Shown: piece by piece, positions 1-5,963 of the stretch
Layout of the letters: each line of letters begins with the position of its first letter
Position numbering within the stretch: position 1 is the stretch's first letter
From: Acidobacteriota bacterium
GTDB lineage: Bacteria; Acidobacteriota; Terriglobia; Terriglobales; Acidobacteriaceae
Length of the DNA: 6,281 nucleotides
Assembly: GCA_021841795.1 (NCBI GenBank)
Contig: JAKCDN010000178.1
Span: 325 to 6,605, forward strand
Direction: 5' to 3'
Notes under the pieces: model-generated
Told to the model about the DNA's origin: nothing
The model's input: only the letters and a program-made list of their open reading frames with translations
Databases searched by the model: none
Program-made: the position numbers and the translations under genes

Positions 1-1182
1 GCAGAGGCGGTGACGATGCAGGACGCCAGGATCGATTGGGCGCATACGGTAACGCTGGAGCCGGCAGCGGAGCCGGAGCCTGTGACGGCGGAAGCTGTGT
101 CAGCGCACGAAGCTGAAGCCGTGCCTTCTCCGGCTGAGGCTGTGGAAACAATCGCGGAGCCTGAGCCGGCTGCGGTTCCTGTAGCGCATGAACCTGATCT
201 GGAGCCGGTCGCAGCGGCAGCAGAGCCGGAGCCTGTGATGGCGGAAGCTGTGGCGACGCACGAAGCTGAAGCTGTGCCTTCTCCGGCTGAGGCTGTGGAG
301 GCAATCGCAGAGCCTGAACCGATTCGCGCCGAGACGGTAGCGGCGCATGCGGCCGAGCCCTTGCATGAAGATTTCACTGTGCCCGATGCGTCGGCCGCGA
401 CGGAAACCACGCCGGCCGAGGCGTTGGCGGCTCCGGAAGCGATAGCGCAGGCACCCGAGCGCCCGCCGGTTGAGGAGCCTGAACCGGCTCCGATCGAGTC
501 AACTGCGGAGCCGCCGGTTCAGGTTGCCGGAGAGGCAACGGACGATGCGGCGGCGCAAGCGCTGGACGATCCGCCCAGGTTGTTTGCCAAAGAGCCGGCG
601 CGCGCCGGTATCTCTCACGTTCCTGCCGCGCCGGTTGAGGCAGCGCCGGCCGTGGCTGACGCTGCTGCGGAGACGTGGTCGCAGCGGGCGGCAACCGCGG
701 GCATTGCCGCCGCGCCAGACCGCAACCAGCCGCCCATGACCGAGACCAGGCAGGAGGAAGAGACCCTGCCACCCGAGCCGACCGGTCTGAGCGGTCTGCG
801 GGGCACGCTGTTTTCCCTGGGAATCAAGGAGCTGGCTCCAAAGAAGAGGCCGGTGCAAAAGGGCAAGGCGCGCGGCAGGATCGCGGCCGGCGCCAAAGCG
901 GAAGCGCCTCTGGCGGCCTCCGGTGACAGTGACAGCGATCGAACCCATGCGGTCGGGGCCATGAAGCCTTTGCCCTCGCACGAGCCTGCGCATGCGGCCG
1001 TGGAGCGCGCGGTAACGCACGGCGCGGTGCCGCGGTGGGTGACGGCGGAGCCGGAGTTCCTGCCTCCACGCCTGGAACTGGCGGAGAACGACGAGGCTTC
1101 GCGCACGAAGATGCTGCCCTTTGACGACGATTTCGACGACATCCAGATTTTGCCTTCGAGGCGCGGACAGTACCGGCGCTGA
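1..1182 (+). CDS. Ala/Glu/Pro-rich low-complexity protein, 5' end outside window
   Basis: I do not recognise a family. The frame is open to the first base. A GTG at 10 could be read as a start, but the codons before it (Ala-Glu-Ala, then Val) continue the AEAV motif that recurs later, so the gene almost certainly begins upstream. Counting from that GTG, 390 residues are visible. Residues 17 to about 180 are nearly all Ala, Glu, Pro and Val, with EPEP and AEAV repeats and a 51-residue duplication. This part is probably disordered. A more ordered patch follows at 260-285 (GLRGTLFSLGIKEL), then a Lys/Arg-rich stretch, and the protein ends in an acidic run (FDDDFDD) followed by a basic tail (PSRRGQYRR). 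No signal peptide or membrane helix is visible in this part. It is followed by terminator-like hairpins, so it is probably transcribed separately from the operon downstream. A scaffold or envelope-spanning role is possible but unproven. Confidence 0.7.
   Translation, partial: AEAVTMQDARIDWAHTVTLEPAAEPEPVTAEAVSAHEAEAVPSPAEAVETIAEPEPAAVPVAHEPDLEPVAAAAEPEPVMAEAVATHEAEAVPSPAEAVEAIAEPEPIRAETVAAHAAEPLHEDFTVPDASAATETTPAEALAAPEAIAQAPERPPVEEPEPAPIESTAEPPVQVAGEATDDAAAQALDDPPRLFAKEPARAGISHVPAAPVEAAPAVADAAAETWSQRAATAGIAAAPDRNQPPMTETRQEEETLPPEPTGLSGLRGTLFSLGIKELAPKKRPVQKGKARGRIAAGAKAEAPLAASGDSDSDRTHAVGAMKPLPSHEPAHAAVERAVTHGAVPRWVTAEPEFLPPRLELAENDEASRTKMLPFDDDFDDIQILPSRRGQYRR
70..366 (+). repeat. 153-bp-spaced in-frame coding repeat
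   Basis: A 99-base block at 70-168 recurs at 223-321 with about nine mismatches (roughly 91% identity). The copies are exactly 153 bases (51 codons) apart, so the reading frame is preserved. In protein terms, a 29-residue module beginning EPEPV-AEAV and containing HEAEAVPSPAEAVE appears twice, separated by a 22-residue linker. A degenerate third copy starts straight after the second, at 310 (EPEPIRAETVAAH). The high identity and mix of silent and replacement changes suggest fairly recent internal duplication by slippage or unequal recombination. Confidence 0.85.
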
Positions 1183-1208
1183 GAGCTGCGGCGGCGCGGA
1201 AAAACACC

Positions 1209-1274
1209 CCTGGAGCCCGTTCTTCACCCTGGCGCGTGCCGCATTGCGGGCCAGGGTGAAGGACGGGCTTCAGG
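1209..1274. repeat. Long hairpin, 25-bp stem
   Basis: Bases 1209-1233 pair with 1250-1274 over 25 consecutive positions: 23 Watson-Crick pairs and two G-U wobbles (1221/1262 and 1213/1270). The 16-base loop contains a small inner hairpin, CCGC-ATT-GCGG at 1239-1249. It lies 27 bases after the stop codon of the upstream gene. On the + strand no T-run follows. On the - strand a run of five T (complement of 1200-1204) follows four bases after the stem, which would suit termination of leftward transcription. It could be a transcription terminator, an mRNA 3'-end stabiliser, or a small palindromic repeat element. Confidence 0.8.
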
Positions 1275-1281
1275 CGTTTAC

Positions 1282-1301
1282 GGGCTCAAAGCCCTCGTTT
1301 T
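1282..1301 (+). terminator. Terminator-like hairpin with T-run
   Basis: GGGCT at 1282-1286 pairs with AGCCC at 1290-1294 around a three-base CAA loop, followed by TCGTTTT at 1295-1301. The stem is short (5 bp) but GC-rich, and the T-run lies at the right distance for Rho-independent termination of the upstream gene. Together with the long hairpin just before it, this would isolate the upstream gene from the operon that starts at 1484. Confidence 0.5.
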
Positions 1302-1349
1302 CGGCGCTTGTGCGACCTTCCGGCGGGAGCTCTTTGCAAGCTTGAGGCT

Positions 1350-1388
1350 GCGGCGCTAAGATAGCGGCAAGCGCCGCGCGGCAATTTT
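1350..1388 (+). other. Third intergenic hairpin, function unclear
   Basis: GCGGCGCT at 1350-1357 pairs perfectly with AGCGCCGC at 1370-1377 across a 12-base loop, and a TTTT run follows at 1385-1388, eight bases after the stem. It could be a backup terminator of the upstream gene. The distance to the T-run is longer than ideal, so chance pairing in GC-rich DNA is also possible. Confidence 0.3.
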
Positions 1389-1430
1389 CAAATGCGACGG
1401 TGCGCTTCCCGCAAGCAACCGACATCGACC

Positions 1431-1459
1431 TTCGCAGGCCAGCGATACAAATCTAAATA
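1431..1459 (+). promoter_or_regulatory. Possible promoter for the molybdenum hydroxylase operon
   Basis: The stretch 1446-1463 is markedly AT-rich in an otherwise GC-rich region. TTCGCA at 1431-1436 (four of six matches to a sigma-70 -35 box) lies 17 bases before TAAATA at 1454-1459, a poor -10 match. TACAAAT at 1446-1452 is an alternative -10. Transcription would then start close to the first gene, leaving a leader of only about 10-20 bases. The evidence is weak and rests mainly on position and base composition. Confidence 0.25.
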
Positions 1460-1471
1460 AACCTTCAGTCC

Positions 1472-1477
1472 GGAGAG
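1472..1477 (+). promoter_or_regulatory. Ribosome binding site that selects ATG 1484
   Basis: GGAGAG directly abuts an ATG at 1478 and lies six bases before a second in-frame ATG at 1484. The first ATG is too close for normal initiation and the second is ideally spaced, so 1484 is preferred. The difference is only two residues. Confidence 0.6.
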
Positions 1478-1483
1478 ATGGCG

Positions 1484-2113
1484 ATGCCGGAAACAGATAA
1501 TTTGAGGACCGAAGAAGGTCCATCGACTGAGATCACCAGACGCCGCTTCATTCTGGGCGTCATCGCAGGCGGCGCCGTGGTTGGGGCAGCCAGCTACCGC
1601 ATTCTTGCTCCCGGCGGCCGCGGGCGGAGCTTCGGCGGTGAACGGCTCATCACCCTGAACGTGAACGGAAAGCCGCGCCGCGTGGAAGTGATGAAGCAGG
1701 AGACGCTGGCCTGGACCCTGCGCTACAAGCTGGGACTCACCGGGACCAAACTGGGCTGCGATCGCGCCGAGTGCGGAGCGTGCACGGTGCTGGTTGACGA
1801 CGTGCCGCACTATAGCTGCTCCCTGCTGACCAATACGGTGCGCGGGCGCAAGGTGACCACGATCGAAGGCCTGGCCGCCGACGATGGCACGCTGCATCCG
1901 GTGCAGCAGGCGGTCGTGGAGGCGCAGGGCTTCCAGTGCGCATTCTGCATGTCGGGTTTTGTGATGGCCACGGTGGGCTATCTGAAGGCGCATCCCAGCC
2001 CCACGCGCACCGAGCTGGCGCACGGCATCAGCGGCAACCTGTGCCGCTGCCAGGACTACATGAAGATTCTGGACGCGATGATGCTGGGCGCGGAAAAGAT
2101 GAGGAGGGCCTGA
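1484..2113 (+). CDS. Tat-exported [2Fe-2S] small subunit of a molybdenum hydroxylase
   Basis: This is the electron-transfer subunit of a xanthine oxidase/aldehyde oxidoreductase-family enzyme, passing electrons from the Mo-pterin site to FAD. It has 209 residues from ATG 1484 (numbers below count from ATG 1478). An N-terminal twin-arginine signal (TRRRFIL, residues 20-26) precedes a hydrophobic Ala/Gly/Val stretch to about 40. No clear cleavage site is seen, so it may remain as an anchor. A plant-type ferredoxin domain at about 55-130 has cysteines 94, 99, 102 and 114 (C-x4-C-x2-C-x11-C). The helical second [2Fe-2S] domain has cysteines 154, 157, 189 and 191 (C-x2-C-x31-C-x-C), with the typical GNLCRC context. 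Both clusters are complete. A Tat signal on this subunit matches the periplasmic PaoA type of E. coli and contrasts with cytoplasmic CoxS or XdhC-like small subunits. The Mo-subunit gene begins three bases after the stop. Confidence 0.95.
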   Translation: MPETDNLRTEEGPSTEITRRRFILGVIAGGAVVGAASYRILAPGGRGRSFGGERLITLNVNGKPRRVEVMKQETLAWTLRYKLGLTGTKLGCDRAECGACTVLVDDVPHYSCSLLTNTVRGRKVTTIEGLAADDGTLHPVQQAVVEAQGFQCAFCMSGFVMATVGYLKAHPSPTRTELAHGISGNLCRCQDYMKILDAMMLGAEKMRRA

Positions 2114-2116
2114 GCC

Positions 2117-4633
2117 ATGGCCGATACACCGCAAGAGAGCGCGATGAAGGCCGAGCAGGAGAAGCCGCGTCCCTACGGAACGGGCTACCGGCTGATCGGT
2201 CACGACTACAAGACGCCCGATCTGATTGCCAAGGTGACGGGACGGTCAAAGTATGCCGAGGACTTCCGTGCCGAGGGCATGCTGTTCTGCCGGCTGGTGC
2301 TGAGCCAGATGCCGCACGGACGGATTCGGCGCATTGACGCCAGCCGGGCCCTGGCGATGCCGGGCGTCAAGGCGGTCCTGACCGCGGACGATATACCGGC
2401 GCAGGCGGATTTCCTGAACGACAACGGACAGACGATCAAGGCCAACCAGTGGGGCGAGCGGGCGCTCACCAACGAACCGATGTTCTTCGGAGCGCCGATT
2501 CTGGCGGTTGCGGCTGTGGATGAGCTCACCTGCGCCGAGGCCATTGAGAAGATCGATATCGAAATGGAGCCGCTGCCGTTTGTGATCGATCCGCTGGAGA
2601 GCCTGCGGCCCGGCGGAAAGAATCCGCATGCCGACGGCAACGTCTGGACGCGGGGCAAATCCGGCGAGGAACTGACGGAACTGAAGTGGACCGACGCGGA
2701 CTTTGCCGAGTACGAGCAGGGGCGTCTGCCCATGGGCAAGCCGATGGGCGAGTGGTCCTACGGGGACGTGGAAGGCGGTTTTCGCGACGCCGCGCTGGTG
2801 CTGGACGAGTCCTTTGTGACTCCCGATGTGAGCCACCAGTGCCTGGAGCCGCGCACCGCCATGGCCTACTGGCAGAACGGCAAGCTTTATCTGCATACCG
2901 GGACGCAAAGCACCTACCAGACGGTGCCGGCGATCGCCCGCTGGCTGAATCTGCGCACGGATCAGGTGGTGCTGATCAGCGAGTACACGGGGGGCGGCTT
3001 TGGCAGCAAGGTCACCGGCACGGTGATCATGATCATCCCCGCCATCCTGTCGCGCAAGCTGAACGCGCCGGTGATGATGCGCATCAGCCGCGAGGAAGAG
3101 CACTACATCGGGCGGGCGCGGCCAAGCGTGCTGGGCCGCGCCAAGATCGGTTTTGCCAAGGACGGGCGCATTACCGCCATCGACTACTACACGGTGACCA
3201 ACAGCGGCGGCTATGAGAACAACGACAACGGCGCCTCCTCGGCCGGGATCGTTTCGCTGTTGTATCAGCCGCCGGCGATGCGCTGGCGGGGCGTCTCCGT
3301 GATGACGAATACGCCGACGCGCAGCGCGCAGAGCGCGCCCGGCGGCCTGCAGGGCATTACGATTATCGAGCCGATCCTGGCCCAGGCGGCGCGCAAGCTG
3401 GGCGTCGATCAGGTGGCGCTGCGGCGGGTGAACTCCCCCGAGGGCAAGGCCGAGTACGGCCCACCCAGTCATGGCCAGCGCACGCACGTGACCAGCTGTT
3501 TCCTCAAACAGGCGCTCGATCTGGGCGCCGAGCAGTTCCAATGGAAGGAGCGCCTGGCGCGGCCGCGGCGCGTGGGTTCCAAGGCGCGTGGCGTGGGCGT
3601 GGCGCTGAGCTGCTATGTGGGCGGCACCATCGGTTTTGACGGCTTGATCGTGATTACCCCGGAGGGGCGTGTGCGTTTTCACTCCGGAATCGGCAACCTG
3701 GGAACCGAGTCGGTGATCGATGTGCATCGCGCCGGCGCTGAAGTGCTGGGAGTGCCGTGGGAGATCTGCGATGTGGTGTGGGGGGATACGTCGAAGGGCA
3801 TGCCCTACACCTGCGCCTCGGGCGGCAGCCAGACCACCCATGCCATGACCCGCGCCGCCTATGCCGTGGCCACGGAGTGCAAGCAGAAACTCAAGGAGGT
3901 CGCCGCGAAGTCGCTGGGCGGCAGCCCCGAGGACTACGAGGTTGGCAACGCGCGCGTCTACCGCAAGGGCGGCGGCGCGGGGCTGAGTTTTGCCCAGGCG
4001 GGACAAAAGGCGATCGCGCTGGGCGGCATCTACGACGGACATGAGGCGCCGGACGATGTGCACAAAGCCACCCGGGCCGCGGTGGCGGCGGTTGCCGGCC
4101 AGGGGCTTGTGGTCGCGGCGCGCGACAAGGCTCCGCGCGACGGCAACACCTTCTCCTATGTGGCCAGTTTTGCCGAGGTTGAAGTGGATCTGGATACCGG
4201 CAAGTACTACATCACGGATTTTCTGGCCTACGGCGATGTGGGAACGGTGCTGCATCCCCACTCGCTCGGCGGGCAGATGCTGGGCCGCTCCACGCTCGGC
4301 ATTGCGCACGCCATCGGGCAGAAGTGGGTCTATGACCCCGAGTATGGCGCGCCGGTGGCCAGACGCTTTTATCAGAACAAGCCGCCGACCATCCTGGATG
4401 TTCCGGTGAACATGCAGTGGGCGGCGCTGAACATTCCCGATCCGGAGACGCCGGTGGGTGCGCGCGGCGTGGGCGAGCCCCCGGTCGGCGGCGGCTGCGC
4501 CTCGATTCTGAATGCCCTGAGCGATGCCCTGGGCGACGATAACTTCGAGCGCGCGCCGGTTTACGCCGATACCATTCTGGCTTCGTACGAAGCCGGGCGG
4601 CCGTTGCAGCATCCTCTGATGGCAAGCATTTGA
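2117..4633 (+). CDS. Molybdopterin-binding catalytic subunit, xanthine oxidase/aldehyde oxidoreductase family
   Basis: This is the large catalytic subunit that binds the Mo-molybdopterin cofactor and hydroxylates an aldehyde or N-heterocyclic substrate using water. At 838 residues it is slightly longer than the usual 730-790. ATG 2117 is chosen because GAGGAGG at 2101-2107, inside the end of the upstream gene, lies nine bases before it. The a/b hammerhead domain spans about 34-155 (KVTGRSKYAEDF). The Mo-binding region follows: Q264, corresponding to xanthine oxidase Gln767; the GGGFGSK loop at 292-298; a cofactor segment at 523-545; GGSQTTHAM at 569-577; GGQMLG at 718-723; and GARGVGEPP at 781-789 with catalytic Glu787. 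Two substrate-site positions differ from xanthine oxidase: Val299 follows GGGFGSK (Glu802 there), and Ser406 in SAPGG replaces the usual Arg. There is no signal peptide, so export would be with the Tat-bearing small subunit. The exact substrate is unknown. Confidence 0.95.
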   Translation: MADTPQESAMKAEQEKPRPYGTGYRLIGHDYKTPDLIAKVTGRSKYAEDFRAEGMLFCRLVLSQMPHGRIRRIDASRALAMPGVKAVLTADDIPAQADFLNDNGQTIKANQWGERALTNEPMFFGAPILAVAAVDELTCAEAIEKIDIEMEPLPFVIDPLESLRPGGKNPHADGNVWTRGKSGEELTELKWTDADFAEYEQGRLPMGKPMGEWSYGDVEGGFRDAALVLDESFVTPDVSHQCLEPRTAMAYWQNGKLYLHTGTQSTYQTVPAIARWLNLRTDQVVLISEYTGGGFGSKVTGTVIMIIPAILSRKLNAPVMMRISREEEHYIGRARPSVLGRAKIGFAKDGRITAIDYYTVTNSGGYENNDNGASSAGIVSLLYQPPAMRWRGVSVMTNTPTRSAQSAPGGLQGITIIEPILAQAARKLGVDQVALRRVNSPEGKAEYGPPSHGQRTHVTSCFLKQALDLGAEQFQWKERLARPRRVGSKARGVGVALSCYVGGTIGFDGLIVITPEGRVRFHSGIGNLGTESVIDVHRAGAEVLGVPWEICDVVWGDTSKGMPYTCASGGSQTTHAMTRAAYAVATECKQKLKEVAAKSLGGSPEDYEVGNARVYRKGGGAGLSFAQAGQKAIALGGIYDGHEAPDDVHKATRAAVAAVAGQGLVVAARDKAPRDGNTFSYVASFAEVEVDLDTGKYYITDFLAYGDVGTVLHPHSLGGQMLGRSTLGIAHAIGQKWVYDPEYGAPVARRFYQNKPPTILDVPVNMQWAALNIPDPETPVGARGVGEPPVGGGCASILNALSDALGDDNFERAPVYADTILASYEAGRPLQHPLMASI

Positions 4634-4901
4634 AGGGCGCGGTGCGGGGACTGGAAACGAGTGAGTCGCGGAGCGGTGAGCGGGGATTCTTCCGATCGCC
4701 ATCGTAGCCCGCCGGAGGTTGGCGAATCGATGCTGAAGCGGGAAACAGCAAAGGCTCAAGCCGGGCTGCTGTCTGTTGGGATCCACGGCGCGATGGAAGC
4801 AGCGCCCTGGAACAAGACGTAGACGTTACGATTTGCGGCGGCCTGCGCTGACCTTCGGCCACGGATCGCTGCTCGCTGTTGAGGCAACACGGGAGAGTAC
4901 C
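4634..4901 (+). other. 268-bp non-coding gap inside the operon
   Basis: There is no convincing gene between the Mo and FAD genes. The frame continuing after the Mo-gene stop stays open to 4822, but its codon use lacks the strong G/C third-position bias of the neighbours and the peptide resembles nothing I know. No strong terminator is seen. A -10-like TACGAT at 4827-4832 has no good -35 partner. The stretch may be a long intercistronic leader, a weak internal promoter, or the remains of a lost gene. Confidence 0.5.
4891..4895 (+). promoter_or_regulatory. Ribosome binding site that sets the FAD-subunit start
   Basis: GGGAG lies six bases before ATG 4902. The protein from that ATG starts directly with the family's usual N-terminus, so the longer open frame from a TTG at 4776 is not needed. 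Confidence 0.7.
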
Positions 4902-5963
4902 ATGGCGGTGATACGAGATGTGATGCCGGCCTTTGACCTGCTGCAGCCGGAGTCTGCCGGGGATGCGCAGAAGCTGCTGCAGCAGCACGGCTCCGATGCG
5001 TGGGTGATGGCCGGGGGAATGGACAGCCTCGACTGGCTCAAGGACCGCATCAAGAAGCCCGGTGTGCTGGTCGATTTGAGCGGAGTCGAGGAGCTGAAGG
5101 GCGTGCGCGCAACCGGCGACGGCGTGGAGATCGGCGCCATGACCACGCTGACCGAGATTGCGAACCACCCCGGCATCCGCAAGAACTACGGCCTGCTGGC
5201 GCAGGCGGTGGAACTGGTGGCCTCGCCGCAGATCCGCAACCAGGCAACGCTCGGCGGCAACGTGTCGCAGGATGTGCGCTGCTGGTACTACCGCGGCGGA
5301 TGGCCCTGCTATCGCGCGGGCGGGAATATTTGCTTTGCCGATACGCCCGTGGGGCGGAATCGCGAGCACGCCATCTTCGGCGCCAATCGCTGCGTCGCGG
5401 TGCACCCTTCGGATTCGGTCCCGGCGCTGATCGCGCTGGATGCGAAGTTCGTGGTGCAGACGTCCGGCGGCGAGCGCGTAGTGGACGCGGAGGATTATTT
5501 TGTCGGACCCGAAGACGACATCACGCGCATCAACATGCTCCGGCCGGGAGACCTGCTGACGGCGATCCGGATTCCCGCCGCGTGGGCGGGCGCAAGGTTC
5601 TACTTCGAGAAGGTGCGCGACCGCAACGTGTGGGATTTTCCGCTGATGAATGTGGCCTCGGCGGCCCGGTTGAATGGCGGCACGATTGCAGAGATCCGCA
5701 TTGCCGTGAATGCCGTTTCCCCGCGCCCCATGCGCCTGCAGGCCGTGGAGGCCGCGGTGCGCGGCCGCGCCGCCGATGCCGATACCGGCGAGATGGCGGG
5801 CAAGCTCGCCGTCGAGGGCGCCGTGCCCCTGCAGTACAACGCCTACAAGATCCCCTTGATGCGGAACCTGGTGAAACGCGCCGTTGCGGGCGCGGGCCAG
5901 CCGCAGGGAAGCAGCACACTTGCCAGCAATGCTCTTGCGCAGGAGGCGACATGCCGCAGTTGA
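4902..5963 (+). CDS. FAD-binding subunit with a likely extra [4Fe-4S] cluster
   Basis: This is the flavoprotein subunit of the molybdenum hydroxylase, taking electrons from the [2Fe-2S] subunit. It has 353 residues from ATG 4902. The FAD-binding (PCMH-type) domain covers about 8-225, with the two flavin motifs AGGMDSL at 37-43 (usually AGGTDLL) and IRNQATLGGN at 111-120. The CO-dehydrogenase flavoprotein C-terminal domain covers about 230-330 (KVRDRNVWDFPLMNVA). Between the flavin motif and HPSD (168-171) lie four cysteines at 127, 136, 144 and 164, in the region where PaoB and the beta subunit of 4-hydroxybenzoyl-CoA reductase bind a [4Fe-4S] cluster. The NREHAIFGANRC-VAVHPSD context resembles that group. 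No export signal is seen. The last 13 bases overlap the next gene, which suggests coupled translation. The tail after about residue 332 looks unstructured. Confidence 0.93.
   Translation: MAVIRDVMPAFDLLQPESAGDAQKLLQQHGSDAWVMAGGMDSLDWLKDRIKKPGVLVDLSGVEELKGVRATGDGVEIGAMTTLTEIANHPGIRKNYGLLAQAVELVASPQIRNQATLGGNVSQDVRCWYYRGGWPCYRAGGNICFADTPVGRNREHAIFGANRCVAVHPSDSVPALIALDAKFVVQTSGGERVVDAEDYFVGPEDDITRINMLRPGDLLTAIRIPAAWAGARFYFEKVRDRNVWDFPLMNVASAARLNGGTIAEIRIAVNAVSPRPMRLQAVEAAVRGRAADADTGEMAGKLAVEGAVPLQYNAYKIPLMRNLVKRAVAGAGQPQGSSTLASNALAQEATCRS
5941..5946 (+). promoter_or_regulatory. Ribosome binding site of the cytochrome b gene
   Basis: AGGAGG lies four bases before ATG 5951, inside the coding end of the FAD gene. 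It supports a start that overlaps the upstream stop by 13 bases. The spacing is slightly short but acceptable. Confidence 0.6.

Noticed and set aside
10..12. GTG at position 10 as the true start of the first gene
   Set aside because: No ribosome binding site can be seen, the frame is open to the window edge, and the preceding codons fit the protein's own AEAV repeat.
70..366. CRISPR-like or mobile-element repeat in the first gene
   Set aside because: Only two to three copies, unit a multiple of three, and continuous with the reading frame: an internal coding duplication.
1388..2203. 271-residue - strand frame opposite the [2Fe-2S] gene
   Set aside because: It covers a gene with all eight cluster cysteines on the + strand. 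The antisense product has no recognisable motif.
2246..4786. 846-residue open frame on the - strand opposite the Mo gene
   Set aside because: It mirrors a well-supported gene with clear family motifs. Long antisense frames are expected in GC-rich DNA, and the translation is His/Arg/Ala-rich with no recognisable domain.
4634..4822. Read-through or small gene in frame after the Mo-gene stop (GTG at 4661, 53 residues)
   Set aside because: Codon third positions lack the neighbours' G/C bias, there is no convincing ribosome binding site, and the Mo protein already ends normally for its family.
4776..4901. 42-residue N-terminal extension of the FAD subunit from a TTG
   Set aside because: The added residues are Arg-rich and unlike the family. 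ATG 4902 has a well-placed ribosome binding site and gives the normal N-terminus.
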